The notes: generated by a model from the sequence alone, not told the origin. DNA of 64,000 nt from Flavobacterium collinsii (GCF_902804485.1 NZ_CADCST010000065.1:62001-126000); one strand, 5' to 3'; numbered from the stretch's first letter, positions 8,691 through 18,195 are shown. Translations and numbers: made by a program.

Positions 8691-9797
8691 TTATTTGATA
8701 CCTTTCCACCATTGTTGAAAGGGTTGCTTTTCATTTTTTAGTTCGACTAATTCTCCAATCATTGGAGTAATTAACGGAATCGGATTCCCGGATAAATCAT
8801 TTAATTCGGTCACTTTTTTCAAAGGTTCATCCCAGGAATGAGGGGCCAGTGAAAATTTAGACGAATGCACCGGAAATACTCTTTTTGCGTTCAGATCTTG
8901 CATGGCTTTGATTACATCTTCGGGTAAATTATGAATGTATTTCCATGCAGGATTGTATTGACCATTGTCGATAAGCGCAATGTCGAAAGGGCCAAATTGA
9001 GTCCCAATTTCTTTAAAGTGTGTATCATAACCACTGTCGCCGCCCAAATACATTTTAAAGTCTCTGGCCTCTAAAACAAACGAGCTCCAAAGTGTGTTAC
9101 AGCGCTTGAAACTCCTGCCTGAAAAATGTCTTGAAGGAGTAGTGTAAAGCGTTAAATTCTGATCGAGTTCTATTTTTTCAAACCAGTCTTTCTCGATGAT
9201 GTTTTCATTTGGGAATCCCCAAAACTCAAAGTGTGAACCCACGCCGAGAGAGCAAATTACTTTTCTGGTCTTTGGTTTTAATTGCATGATGGTTTCATAA
9301 TCCAGATGGTCGTAATGATCGTGTGTGATTAGTAAATAATCAATTTCGGGTAGATCCTCCACGGTGTAAATATCGGTTCCTTTAAATGCTTTTGCGGTGC
9401 CGGGAACGGGTGAGACATTACCGCTGAAAACAGGGTCGATTAAAAAACGTTTTCCTTCAAGCTGAATAAAATACGAAGAATGTCCAAACCAAACCAGCGC
9501 ATCTTTTTCGGGGGACAATGCTAATAAATTGGTTTTGACTGAAGGAATGAGGTCGGATGGAATCTTTCGGTCTACTTTTTTAATGAGAAAATCATAAAGT
9601 ACTTTAGAGTATCCATAACCTTCTACGAGTTCCGGTGTAAAGTTCTGATTTTCGAATTTGCCATTTTTAAATTGAGGTGATTTCTGAATCAATGCTAATC
9701 TTTCTCCTGAAGGTGCTTTACCAAATTTTGGATGCTGTAGAAAAAAGTAAAGTACAATGCCTAAGACGAGAACTATAATAAGTAAGGGTGTGATCAT
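8691..9797 (-). CDS. MBL-fold metallohydrolase (UlaG / NAPE-PLD-like), membrane-anchored
   Basis: The 368-residue protein begins with one membrane span (ITPLLIIVLVLGIVLYFFL), then a linker, then a metallo-beta-lactamase domain from about residue 95. Visible metal-site motifs are LITHDHYDHLD (HxHxDH, near 153), the ligand His in PSRHFSGRSF, LGGDSGYD and a late PVHSSKF. FGHSSYFIQLEGKRFLIDPVF is the usual opening strand of the UlaG/NAPE-PLD-like subgroup, which hydrolyses phosphodiester or lactone bonds. The anchor suggests it faces the periplasm. The gene ends 29 bp before the GNAT gene and begins 2 bp after the upstream DUF1801 stop, so it is part of an operon. Confidence 0.88.
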   Translation of the reverse strand: MITPLLIIVLVLGIVLYFFLQHPKFGKAPSGERLALIQKSPQFKNGKFENQNFTPELVEGYGYSKVLYDFLIKKVDRKIPSDLIPSVKTNLLALSPEKDALVWFGHSSYFIQLEGKRFLIDPVFSGNVSPVPGTAKAFKGTDIYTVEDLPEIDYLLITHDHYDHLDYETIMQLKPKTRKVICSLGVGSHFEFWGFPNENIIEKDWFEKIELDQNLTLYTTPSRHFSGRSFKRCNTLWSSFVLEARDFKMYLGGDSGYDTHFKEIGTQFGPFDIALIDNGQYNPAWKYIHNLPEDVIKAMQDLNAKRVFPVHSSKFSLAPHSWDEPLKKVTELNDLSGNPIPLITPMIGELVELKNEKQPFQQWWKGIK

Positions 9798-9799
9798 TT

Positions 9800-10222
9800 T
9801 TATTGTGGTGGATAAAGTTTTTGCGTCAGTTCAAGTGATATCGTAATCATTTTTCTAACAATTTCTAGATCAACATCGCTTAGTTTTTTGATGTAAATAC
9901 AAGCTTTTGCTGACTTGTGTTTTCCTAGTTTTGATAGAAGCTCTTCTCTTTTTTCGTGCGGAAGATATACATAAAGCGATATAGCAGCTTTTCTTGGTGA
10001 GAAACCGGCAAGAGGAGCATCGCCTTCGTGTCCGCTGTCATACTTGTAGTGATAGCTGCCAAATCCAATGATGCTTGGTCCCCACATTTTAGCTTCAAAA
10101 CCACTTATATTCTGCATGATTTTAATGAGTTCAAAAGCATCATTTCTTTTAACTTCGTCATCAATCGCATTTATAAAATCAACGACACTGCTTTCGGTTG
10201 CTGTAGTTTTATTTTTTGCCAT
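9800..10222 (-). CDS. DUF1801 family protein
   Basis: The 140-residue cytoplasmic protein contains MWGPSIIGFGSYHYKYDSG and GFSPRKAAISLYVYL, the core of the DUF1801 subgroup with the FSPRK motif, followed by SKLGKHKSAKACIYIKKLSD. Function is unknown. It sits with 2-bp gaps between the serine hydrolase gene upstream and the MBL-fold gene downstream, strong evidence of a shared transcript. Confidence 0.86.
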   Translation of the reverse strand: MAKNKTTATESSVVDFINAIDDEVKRNDAFELIKIMQNISGFEAKMWGPSIIGFGSYHYKYDSGHEGDAPLAGFSPRKAAISLYVYLPHEKREELLSKLGKHKSAKACIYIKKLSDVDLEIVRKMITISLELTQKLYPPQ

Positions 10223-10224
10223 TT

Positions 10225-11268
10225 TTATGGATTTAATAAATTACTGTTTAAGACTGTATTTTTGATTTTGAATTCAGATGCATAAAACAAATCAGGCTCT
10301 GTATTCATTTGATTTTCTAAGATAATCAAACTCACATCACTTTGAGGGAAATACAAATTTACAGAAGAAAAACCATCTCCCAGGCCCGTGTGACCAATAT
10401 ATTTCACAGCCTCCTTTTCGATAATCCGAATTCCGTAACCATAACCTTCTTTTTCTTTTCCGAAGAAATTATGCTGCGAAGTAATCTTTGAAGTGATCAT
10501 TAATTGATAGGTTTCGGGTTTTAGAATTTTTCCTTTATGAAGGTTTTCGTTCCAGGTTGCCAGATCGTTTACAGTTGAGATGATCCCGTCAGCACCTAGG
10601 GTTTCAGGTGTGATTTTGGAGTTTTTCATCCGTTCAAAAACACCGTTTTTATTGGTGTACCCTGATACTATATTCTGATTTTTGGTAGTATCATAGACAA
10701 AAGTGTTTTTCATGTTTAGTTTTTTGAAAAGCAAATTCGCGTTTTCTGAATAGCTTTTTTTAGTGGTATTTGTTACAATTTTGCCAAGCAGACTAAAACT
10801 GAGATCTCCATACTTGAAATCGGTTCCGGGATGAAAAGCCAAAGGCTTTTGTAAATTCGTAATTCCGTGACTGTGGTTTAAAAGTTGTTGAACCGTTATG
10901 GAGTCGGCCCAGGATTGGGTTAAATCCGGCAGGTATTTTTTGATAGGGGCATTTAGGTTTATTTTCCCTTTATCAACTTCCAGTAAAATTAAAACTGCCG
11001 TGATTTGTTTACTGTTTGACATAATCTCAAATGGACTGTCAATTTTTAAAGGCTTCTTGTTTTCAAAATTACTGAAACCCTGTGCTTTCGAATATATTGT
11101 TTTTCCTTTTTTTGAAATCAGAATTACACCATTAAAAACGGGGGAAGCATTTTTAAGAATATTATCAATTTTAAGTGATAAATTGTCTTGCTTCTGTGCA
11201 ATCAAATTACAGTTTATGAATAGAATTAGAAAGCAGAGTAGTGCTGATTTTTTTTGAATAGTGGTCAT
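10225..11268 (-). CDS. Exported serine hydrolase of the beta-lactamase class C / PBP family
   Basis: The 347-residue protein has an N-terminal signal peptide (about residues 1-24, ending INCNLIAQ) that predicts export. The S12 domain shows the nucleophile box SNSK (SxxK) in PFEIMSNSKQITAVLIL near residue 85 and a late GHTGLGDG matching the third motif. The second motif, normally YxN, reads YGD before LSFSLLG, so the Asn is replaced by Asp. Family members are D-Ala-D-Ala peptidases, esterases or beta-lactamase-like proteins; the substituted motif makes true beta-lactamase activity doubtful. It leads the tightly packed run 11268 to 8691. Confidence 0.87.
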   Translation of the reverse strand: MTTIQKKSALLCFLILFINCNLIAQKQDNLSLKIDNILKNASPVFNGVILISKKGKTIYSKAQGFSNFENKKPLKIDSPFEIMSNSKQITAVLILLEVDKGKINLNAPIKKYLPDLTQSWADSITVQQLLNHSHGITNLQKPLAFHPGTDFKYGDLSFSLLGKIVTNTTKKSYSENANLLFKKLNMKNTFVYDTTKNQNIVSGYTNKNGVFERMKNSKITPETLGADGIISTVNDLATWNENLHKGKILKPETYQLMITSKITSQHNFFGKEKEGYGYGIRIIEKEAVKYIGHTGLGDGFSSVNLYFPQSDVSLIILENQMNTEPDLFYASEFKIKNTVLNSNLLNP

Positions 11269-11312
11269 TAACGTTTTTAAGTGGTTTTGTGTTGTGTTTT
11301 CTGTTTTATTGA

Positions 11313-11681
11313 TTAGAACATTCCATTTTCATTAACCAGTTCAGTTGGGATGGATTGTCCTAAATCCCAAAGCTCTACAATTTTGTCAGATTCAAACCGA
11401 AGGATGTGTATCACTACAAAACCGATATCAGTAGGTGTTTGTTTTAAATGCGAATGCACAGCAACCAGATTCTCATCTTCGAGTATATGATGAATGGTAA
11501 AAGTTTTATTAGGGTTTTTTCGGGTTGATTCTTCCATGGCAAGCATCAAAGTATCGGCATCTCCTTTAAAATAGGCATTGTGGTGTTTAAAGTTTTCGCC
11601 GACATAAAGACGAAAAGCTTCATGCGAATGTCCGTTTGCGGCGAGTTTTAAAAAGTCGCGGGCGATTTCTTTCTTAGTCAT
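11313..11681 (-). CDS. NTF2-like / SnoaL-fold protein
   Basis: The 122-residue protein is a single small alpha+beta domain with the NTF2-like sequence pattern: KKEIARDFLKLAANGHSHEA in the opening helix, YVGENFKHHNAYFKGD, and a strand pair ending VIHILRFESDKIVELWDLGQ. Bacterial members are cavity proteins or small isomerases and hydrolases. No catalytic pair can be assigned. It lies 44 bp upstream of the serine hydrolase gene and may share its transcript. Confidence 0.82.
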   Translation of the reverse strand: MTKKEIARDFLKLAANGHSHEAFRLYVGENFKHHNAYFKGDADTLMLAMEESTRKNPNKTFTIHHILEDENLVAVHSHLKQTPTDIGFVVIHILRFESDKIVELWDLGQSIPTELVNENGMF

Positions 11682-11783
11682 GGTTTTAAGATTTAAAAGC
11701 TAACTAAGTTATGAAAATAACTTCCTGAAATAAAAACAATTATCAAATTATTAATGTAAGTGATTGTAGAAAATGTTTTGATT

Positions 11784-12464
11784 TTAAGACAGTATAAAAT
11801 CTACAATGGCCTCAGAATGTATTTTTGTAGTATCAAAAACCGGAACAGAAAAATCAGACTGATCCAATAGTAAAGGAATTTCGGTACAGCCAAGAATAAC
11901 GCCTTCAGCGCCTCGTGAAATAAGTTCGTTTGCTATATTGATATAGTTCTGTTTGGAGTCGGGATTAATAATACCTCTTCCAAGTTCTTCTTTGAGAACA
12001 AACTGTATGTAATCTCGAGTTTCCTGTTTCTCAGGAATGAGTACGTTCAATCCAAAACTTTTTAGACGGTCTTTATAAAAATTCATTTCCATTGAAAATG
12101 AAGTCCCTAAAAGTCCAATTGTTGTGAGTTTTTCTTTTGTTATGACTCTTGCAGTTTCCGTTCCGATATGAATTAGCGGCAATGCTATTTCTTTTTCAAT
12201 TTCACTGGCATACATATGTGCGGTGTTTGCACACAATACGATAGCATCAACACCACTCTTTTTCAAACTTGAGCAAGCATTTAACAGGAGTTCGTATGAA
12301 TGAGCCCAGGTTTTTTCCTGAACATCACCAAAATTCAACGAATAAATTAAGCACTCGGCAAATTGGAGTCCGCCCAGTTTTTTATTAACGCCTTCGTTAA
12401 TTAATTTGTAATAATCTATGGTGGAAACCCAGCTGATTCCGCCTACAAGGCCTATTTTTTTCAT
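11784..12464 (-). CDS. Aspartate/glutamate racemase family protein
   Basis: From the ATG at 12464 the protein is 226 residues and opens MKKIGLVGGISWVSTIDYY, as family members usually do; an ATG five codons upstream (12479) is also open. The two catalytic cysteines of cofactor-independent amino acid racemases are visible in IVLCANTAHMYA (near residue 80) and VILGCTEIPLLL (near 190), with the usual two-domain repeat between them. It should interconvert L- and D-Asp or a related acid. No peptidoglycan gene is adjacent. Confidence 0.9.
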   Translation of the reverse strand: MKKIGLVGGISWVSTIDYYKLINEGVNKKLGGLQFAECLIYSLNFGDVQEKTWAHSYELLLNACSSLKKSGVDAIVLCANTAHMYASEIEKEIALPLIHIGTETARVITKEKLTTIGLLGTSFSMEMNFYKDRLKSFGLNVLIPEKQETRDYIQFVLKEELGRGIINPDSKQNYINIANELISRGAEGVILGCTEIPLLLDQSDFSVPVFDTTKIHSEAIVDFILS

Positions 12465-12565
12465 TGTTTTGAGGGGCATTTATAAAGCATAACTTTATGA
12501 TTTTGGAAGAAAAAACAAGTCTTCCTAATTAGTAAAATTATCGGTTAAGCTGTTGTGCTTAATTG

Positions 12566-12711
12566 TTTTAACACATAGAAACATAGATACTGTGCGCATA
12601 AAAAGGCGTTTCACTTTATTTTAGTACACATAGTTTTCCTATGCGAAAGAAATATATTTTTCTTTGTTTTCTTTTTTTACACCTAAAAATCTATGTTTTT
12701 ATGTGTTAAAA
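12566..12711. repeat. Inverted repeat with 23-bp arms
   Basis: The left arm at 12566-12588 and the right arm at 12689-12711 are complementary over 23 bp with one mismatch (core AACACATAGAAACATAGAT). The 100-bp centre is unremarkable. It lies between the small membrane protein gene and the racemase gene and could act as a hairpin in either transcript. Similar sequence is typical of repeated intergenic elements in Flavobacterium. Confidence 0.6.
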
Positions 12712-12751
12712 TGTTTTTGTGTTAGCTTTATTAGCTAATAAAAAACAGATT

Positions 12752-13174
12752 TTAAGATTTTTCTTTCACCACCAATTTCGTAGCCAGATAAGCTGCCGGT
12801 ATATAGGCAAATAATAGGTCTGTGATATTAAACCAAACCGGAGAAGGCAAAGAGCATACATTTACAATTCCTCCCAGTAAAAAGAAAGCGCCAATGACCA
12901 GTGCAAGTTTTGTTTTATGACTAATGGCAATTAATGCAGTTGTTCCGGCTCCCGCAAATGTTCCGATGGCATGCGCCAGAAACGGAAACAGAAAATGTTT
13001 TGGCTCAAATAAGTGCATCGTAGCTTTTAGTCCTTCAATAGTGGTAACATCTGCGCCATTGGGAGCAGGAATGATAGAACCACTCATCAAAATGATCGCC
13101 ATATTGACAATACTTCCAACAAAAAGACCAATTATAACGGCTAATGTATTTCTTAAAATAGGATTCATAGTCAT
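12752..13174 (-). CDS. Small four-span membrane protein, uncharacterised
   Basis: The 140-residue protein is almost wholly hydrophobic, with four likely spans: residues about 8-30, 60-80, 88-105 and 112-132. Conserved-looking small-residue stretches are VIIGLFVGSIVNMAIILMSG and AHAIGTFAGAGTTALIAI. I recognise it only as a conserved hypothetical of Bacteroidota. The second codon pair (MTMN) offers two starts; both lack a clear ribosome-binding site, which is normal for this phylum. Confidence 0.75.
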   Translation of the reverse strand: MTMNPILRNTLAVIIGLFVGSIVNMAIILMSGSIIPAPNGADVTTIEGLKATMHLFEPKHFLFPFLAHAIGTFAGAGTTALIAISHKTKLALVIGAFFLLGGIVNVCSLPSPVWFNITDLLFAYIPAAYLATKLVVKEKS

Positions 13175-13277
13175 AGTTTTAGTACTACGAATTTAGGAAA
13201 ATTATAGCTGGTATCGCAATTAAATAATGCGCTGGTTTTCTATTGTTATCGTTAAAAAAGGAGTGAGAAAGATTAGG

Positions 13278-13766
13278 CTATGGTTTTTCAGATAGTTTTT
13301 TCTCATTTTCGGTCTGAGGCTTTCCGGTTGCGTTAGGTTCTCCTTTTCCGGTTGTAATCAGCTTAAATAAGCTGTTTTCAATATAATTAGTCCAGGCACC
13401 TCTGCAAATTTCAAAACATTCATATTCCGGTACGAGACCAACATGCGTAAAACGAAGTTCTGTTTTTCCGTCCTTTTCTGAGATCTCAAAAGTAGGATAG
13501 GTCCCTGTCCATTCGGTTTCGTCTTCCGTAAATTTGAAATAGTTTTGCTCCACCAGCCAGACTATTCTCTGATTCGGAATTACTTCTATTAGTTTTACTT
13601 TACAACGGTGAATATCTTCGTAATGATAGTCAAATTCATCGTTTAATTGAGCTGTATTCCCTTCGATTTCTTCAGACCACCAGCCACGAACATTTGTCAC
13701 AGCCTTAAAAACTTCTTGCGGTGACTGATCGACTAGTATAGTTGTGGTAAAATTTGTTGCACTCAT
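13278..13766 (-). CDS. SRPBCC / AHSA1-type domain protein
   Basis: From the ATG at 13766 the product is 162 residues and begins MSATNFTTTILVDQSPQEVF, a typical SRPBCC opening; the frame also extends ten codons upstream to 13796 without family character. VTNVRGWWSEEIEG, the DEFDYHYEDIHRCKVKL strand and a terminal helix with GAWTNYIENSLFKLI fit AHSA1-like proteins. The C-terminal ~20 residues are charged and probably disordered. Ligand unknown. Confidence 0.84.
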   Translation of the reverse strand: MSATNFTTTILVDQSPQEVFKAVTNVRGWWSEEIEGNTAQLNDEFDYHYEDIHRCKVKLIEVIPNQRIVWLVEQNYFKFTEDETEWTGTYPTFEISEKDGKTELRFTHVGLVPEYECFEICRGAWTNYIENSLFKLITTGKGEPNATGKPQTENEKKLSEKP

Positions 13767-13897
13767 TTTGTTTGGTTTTAAAAAGATGTAACACAAATTT
13801 ACGGTTTAAAGATCAATGTGTCAGGGCTGTTAAGAGACAAAAATGAGGGGTGAATCGGACAAGATAGTTTGACAATTAGATAATTAGATTGTTGGAT

Positions 13898-14683
13898 TTA
13901 CTCAATTCTCCTGACTACATTATCAAGGTCATTTACCACAAGTTTTAGAATGATCTTATGATGTGGGAAATATTTTTGCATATCGTTTCTTAATACTACA
14001 AAAGGTTCAAAGGCTGACGCGTCATCTTTAACTGATTCGTTGCAGGAAATTGATATTTCGTAGCTGTTATTGATTTTTTCTAAATAGACATACTTGGTTA
14101 TGGCATTATCAAAAAAGGTAGTTTTCTGAAGAGCTTCAGCAATCTTATCTACTTCGTTTTCATTGATATTACTTTGATAGGCAATTTCATGATTCATTAC
14201 ACCGTATTTTTTCGTTGATTCTGTTAAGCCCCCGTTTGCTGTTTCGGTTAAAAAGGCAATACTGAATATTCCGCCAAGAAGAACCGAAATACCAATAATC
14301 GAAATTAAAATGGTTCTCGGCCAGGCAAAATGTTCACCGCCATTTTCAAGGTGTTTGCTAATTTGTTTTTCCTGATATTGTTTGGTGAAATAAGTAGCGA
14401 TTCCCATATAAATTAAAGGGAAAACGATATTTGGAATCTTGGCACTGATGTGTTCCGGAATTAAGAATATCAGGGCAAAAATAAAGATAGTTGTAAGTAG
14501 GGTTATAATCCAGGTTTTTTTGGCTTTCGCTGATTCACCAAAAACTTTAAAATTCTCTGCTAAAAAATAACCGGCAACCAAAGGCCCTCCCAAGAAAGTG
14601 CCAACACGAATTGCTTTGTCTGTATAGATTTTTTCTGTTGGTATTTCTTCAAAAATCGATTTTTCAATTACTGCTTCTTCCAT
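13898..14683 (-). CDS. Membrane protein of unknown function
   Basis: The 261-residue protein has a short acidic N-terminus, then four likely membrane spans: residues about 27-45, 57-75, 80-98 and 125-147. A soluble C-terminal domain of about 110 residues follows, with a glycine/threonine turn and a run of short strands. The first span region reads AIRVGTFLGGPLVAGYFL. I do not recognise a named family. The soluble part follows the last span, so it lies on one side of the membrane, probably the periplasmic side. Confidence 0.7.
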   Translation of the reverse strand: MEEAVIEKSIFEEIPTEKIYTDKAIRVGTFLGGPLVAGYFLAENFKVFGESAKAKKTWIITLLTTIFIFALIFLIPEHISAKIPNIVFPLIYMGIATYFTKQYQEKQISKHLENGGEHFAWPRTILISIIGISVLLGGIFSIAFLTETANGGLTESTKKYGVMNHEIAYQSNINENEVDKIAEALQKTTFFDNAITKYVYLEKINNSYEISISCNESVKDDASAFEPFVVLRNDMQKYFPHHKIILKLVVNDLDNVVRRIE

Positions 14684-15086
14684 AATATAGTATTGAGTTT
14701 TTTTATTTTAATAGTTTGTTCCGAAAGGTCTAAAATACAAATTAATGTCTGATGGAAGGTAATCGTTTCCTATTTTACGTATCTGGAAAAACAGGAAATT
14801 ATTTTTTTAAAACATAAACTTAAGTGAAATCTGTAAAAGTCTTATTTAACATATAAGACATGGATTGTTTTGTACGGAAGAAAAAGGTGTAAAAGAAGCA
14901 AACTTCTCTCATATAATACTATGTGGTTTATTACAAGTCTGACGCTTTTTTTTGTTTTAAAATTATGTAACCAAGTGTTTAGAATAATTTTCAGCAACGA
15001 TTTAAAATGATAATATTCCTGATGATTTTAGAAAAGGGATTGAGTTAATTGTTATTTTTAACCAACTATCCAAATTTTAATCACTT
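14684..15086. other. Divergent intergenic region upstream of the M14 carboxypeptidase
   Basis: This 403-bp AT-rich gap lies between two divergent starts. I find no TAnnTTTG element at convincing distance from either gene, no long hairpin and no repeat; a weak 6-bp inverted pair (TTTCCT/AGGAAA) near 14770-14800 is not persuasive. It presumably holds both promoters. Confidence 0.4.
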
Positions 15087-17594
15087 ATGAAGAAAGTATT
15101 CTTTGTAACAGTTCTGCTGTTAACCATTTCTTTTGCTGCTTTGGCGCAATTAAAAACACCTTCAGAATTTATTCCGAATTACGGAAAACAAATTAGTTAT
15201 TACCATCAGGTAGAAGATTATTTTAATTATCTGACGGAACAATCCCAATCGATCAAAAAACAGAAGTACGGAACGACCAACGAACAGCGTGATCTGAATG
15301 TTTATTATATTTCGACACCCGAAAATTTGGCCAATCTGGAACAAATCCGAAACAACAATTTGGCGGCAATTGGATTATCGGATAAAAAAAATAGCGGAGC
15401 CGAAGAAAAAATTATTGTCTGGTTGAGTTTTAATGTTCACGGAAATGAATTTGCCGGAACCGAAAGTGCCTTAACCGTGGCATACGAACTGTTGAACCCG
15501 TCAAACGAAGCTACAAAACAATGGCTCAAAAATACCATTGTTATTCTGGATCCTTGCATTAATCCCGATGGCTATTCAAGATATGGAAACTGGTTAAGAG
15601 AGATTTCAGGTAAAAAGACACATCCGGGTTTGTACGACAGAGAACATATGGAAGTCTGGCCGGGTGGAAGATACAACCACTATCTTTTTGATTTGAACCG
15701 TGATTGGGCCTGGCAAACACAAGCTGAATCGCAACAGCGTATTAAACTGTACAACCAATGGATGCCACAGGTACACACCGATGTGCATGAAATGAGTTAC
15801 AATTCACCTTACTTTTTTCCTCCGGCAGCAGAACCTCTACATGAATTTATTGAGCAATATCAAAAGGATTTTTATACTGTTTTAGGTAAAAATATTTCAC
15901 AGAAATTTGACAAGCAAAACTGGATGTACAATACCAGGGAGCGATTTGATTTGTTTTACCCGAGTTACGGAGATACTTATCCAACGTATAATGGTGCAGT
16001 TGGTCTAACGCTGGAACAGGGCGGAATAGGCGCGGGGCGCGAAGTAACAATGGAAAATGGTGCAAATGTTACTATAAAAGACCGCTTAACGCATCATGCA
16101 ACTGCGGTCTTGACAGTGGTAGAAAGTGCCGCTTCACAAAAAGACATATTGCTCAAAGGGTTTAGAGATTTTCACATCAATGCCCGCAAAAAAGCCAAAG
16201 GGGTTTACAATACTTATGTGTTAAAAAGCAATCCTAAACTGGAGCAATTGACGGAATTACTTCAAAAAAATGATATTGAATTTAGTTACGCAGATGCTTC
16301 CGGGAGTGCTTCCGGATTTCATTATCAGACGAAGAAGAATGAAAGCTTTAAAATCGAGCCCAACGATTTAATTATTAAGGCTGATCAGCCAAGATCGGTT
16401 TTAACGCAGGTGTTGTTTGAACCGAACCAAAAATTAAATGATAGTTTGTCGTATGATATTACGGCCTGGGCTTTGCCTTTGGCGTATGGTATTGAAGGTT
16501 ATGCGGTTAAAAATAGTCTTCCAATCAAAACAAAGAGTAAAGTGGAGACTGCAGATAAAAACATTCCTGAATCGGTATACGCCTTTTATGTTCCGTGGAA
16601 TAACAGAACTTCTGCACAGGTGATTTCCTTACTGCATCAGGCGGGAATAAAAGTGCGATCGGCTATGAAAAAAGCAGTTTTTGGAACGGTCACTGTCGAA
16701 CCGGGAGGGTTAATTATCAGTAGGGCAGATAATGCAAAAATTGCTGATTTTGAAAAAACGGTAAGTACTATTATCAAAATTAAAACCGATTTTAGCTTTA
16801 TAACCACGGGATTTTCGACGAATTCAAAAGATATTGGAGGAGAGAATTTTACACTGCTTAAAGCACCAAAAATATTGATGTTGTCCGGAAAAGGAGTGGT
16901 TTCAACAGAGTTTGGCGCAACTTGGTATTATCTTGATGAAACGGTAGCTTATCCGGTAAGTATAGTAGAAACGGCTAATTTGAATCGGGTTAAATTGTAC
17001 AACTACAATACTTTAATTTTGTCAGACGGTAGTTATGAATTGGGTGAAGATCAAAAAAAACAAATTGATGAATGGGTAAAAAATGGCGGAAAAGTTATTG
17101 CTATGGCCAACGCAATTTCGCTATTTCAGGACCGTGACGGTTATGCTTTGAGTTTATTTGCAAGTAAAGAAGACAAAGAGAAATCGGAAAAGGAAGAAAA
17201 AGAGATCGAACTTAAAAAGCGTTTTCTGGATTTTGAAGGTTCGGAACGAAGAGAAATTTCGGGTTCGATTCCCGGAGCAATAATCGAAAATAAGCTTGAC
17301 AAAAGTTATCCAATGGCCTTCGGGTTAGGGAACACTTATTTCAGTCTTAAAAGTAACGAAAGATCATTCTCTTTATTGAAAAAAGCAATAAATGTCGCTT
17401 ATATCCCAAAAGGTTATTTAAGTTACGGATTTGTGGGTAACGACATCAGGAAAAAACTGGACGAGACCGTAAGTTTTGCCGTAGACAAAAGGGGTGATGG
17501 ATCGGTAATTTATATGATGGATAATCCGCTTTTCCGAGGCTTCTGGGAAAATGGAATTTTATTATTCAGCAATGCACTTTTTTTAGTTCAATAG
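15087..17594 (+). CDS. Exported M14 family zinc carboxypeptidase with C-terminal amidotransferase-like domain
   Basis: The 835-residue protein starts with a signal peptide (about residues 1-20, ending AALAQ). The M14 catalytic domain spans about residues 40-350: zinc ligands in SFNVHGNEFAGTESA (HxxE) and in VHTDVHEMSYNSPYFF, with the catalytic Glu probably in GLTLEQGGIGAG. After a linker, residues about 590-830 resemble a class I glutamine-amidotransferase-like fold (KILMLSGKGVV; LILSDGSYELGEDQKKQI), a pairing known in Bacteroidota peptidases. It should trim peptides in the periplasm or at the surface. A hairpin terminator follows at 17613-17652. Confidence 0.9.
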   Translation: MKKVFFVTVLLLTISFAALAQLKTPSEFIPNYGKQISYYHQVEDYFNYLTEQSQSIKKQKYGTTNEQRDLNVYYISTPENLANLEQIRNNNLAAIGLSDKKNSGAEEKIIVWLSFNVHGNEFAGTESALTVAYELLNPSNEATKQWLKNTIVILDPCINPDGYSRYGNWLREISGKKTHPGLYDREHMEVWPGGRYNHYLFDLNRDWAWQTQAESQQRIKLYNQWMPQVHTDVHEMSYNSPYFFPPAAEPLHEFIEQYQKDFYTVLGKNISQKFDKQNWMYNTRERFDLFYPSYGDTYPTYNGAVGLTLEQGGIGAGREVTMENGANVTIKDRLTHHATAVLTVVESAASQKDILLKGFRDFHINARKKAKGVYNTYVLKSNPKLEQLTELLQKNDIEFSYADASGSASGFHYQTKKNESFKIEPNDLIIKADQPRSVLTQVLFEPNQKLNDSLSYDITAWALPLAYGIEGYAVKNSLPIKTKSKVETADKNIPESVYAFYVPWNNRTSAQVISLLHQAGIKVRSAMKKAVFGTVTVEPGGLIISRADNAKIADFEKTVSTIIKIKTDFSFITTGFSTNSKDIGGENFTLLKAPKILMLSGKGVVSTEFGATWYYLDETVAYPVSIVETANLNRVKLYNYNTLILSDGSYELGEDQKKQIDEWVKNGGKVIAMANAISLFQDRDGYALSLFASKEDKEKSEKEEKEIELKKRFLDFEGSERREISGSIPGAIIENKLDKSYPMAFGLGNTYFSLKSNERSFSLLKKAINVAYIPKGYLSYGFVGNDIRKKLDETVSFAVDKRGDGSVIYMMDNPLFRGFWENGILLFSNALFLVQ

Positions 17595-17612
17595 AGCGAA
17601 TTTTAATTTATA

Positions 17613-17652
17613 AATTCCGCTTTTCAATTTTTTTGAAGAGCGGAATTTTTTT
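17613..17652 (+). terminator. Terminator of the M14 carboxypeptidase gene
   Basis: A 9-bp stem (AATTCCGCT at 17613-17621 with AGCGGAATT at 17639-17647) closes a 17-nt loop and runs into a T tract to 17652, 18 bp after the stop codon. Confidence 0.85.
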
Positions 17653-17674
17653 TGGAAGATTAGCGTTTGTACTA

Positions 17675-18079
17675 TTACTGTACGCGGATATAACCTGATC
17701 CGTAGCAGTCGTAACATTCTTCGTATAGGTATAGTTTAGGGCCCTCAAATACGAATGACATAGCAACAAATTTTTTTGAAGGCTCATTACTCACAATCAT
17801 TGTTTTTTCTCCGCCAAAAATTGATTTTTCAGTTTTTATGGTAAATGCGGACTCAGTATCTAATTTTCCGTTAATATATTTTTTAAAAGTAGATCCTGAA
17901 AATTCAAGATAAATTACTTTGTTTGTTGATTCTGGCGTTTCGTATGTTCCTGCTATCCCACCGCTGGAACCAATCCAACTCCATTTACCCTCTAATGTTT
18001 TTTGTGGAGTAACTTCGGAATCAGCGCTGCTACAAGAGCTAAAGATCACTATTACAAGTATTAGAAAGTATTTTTTCAT
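17675..18079 (-). CDS. Small lipoprotein of unknown function
   Basis: The 134-residue protein begins MKKYFLILVIVIFSSCSSAD, a lipoprotein signal with a lipobox-like SSC cleavage site (Cys 16). The mature part is a lipocalin-like small beta protein by appearance (LEGKWSWIGSSGGIAGTYE, then alternating strands) and ends with a two-cysteine segment EECYDCYGSGYIRVQ. The opening resembles lipocalin-like proteins annotated in Bacteroidota, but I cannot assign a family. It is convergent with the M14 gene. Confidence 0.8.
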   Translation of the reverse strand: MKKYFLILVIVIFSSCSSADSEVTPQKTLEGKWSWIGSSGGIAGTYETPESTNKVIYLEFSGSTFKKYINGKLDTESAFTIKTEKSIFGGEKTMIVSNEPSKKFVAMSFVFEGPKLYLYEECYDCYGSGYIRVQ

Positions 18080-18195
18080 GTTGATTGGTTTAAAATTTAC
18101 ATTGGTTTAATTAATAGATGTAAATTTTGTTAAATGGTTGCGTTGCTGTTTTGTGTTTTGTTAAAATTTCGTTTGAAAGTATTGAAAAATCTACT

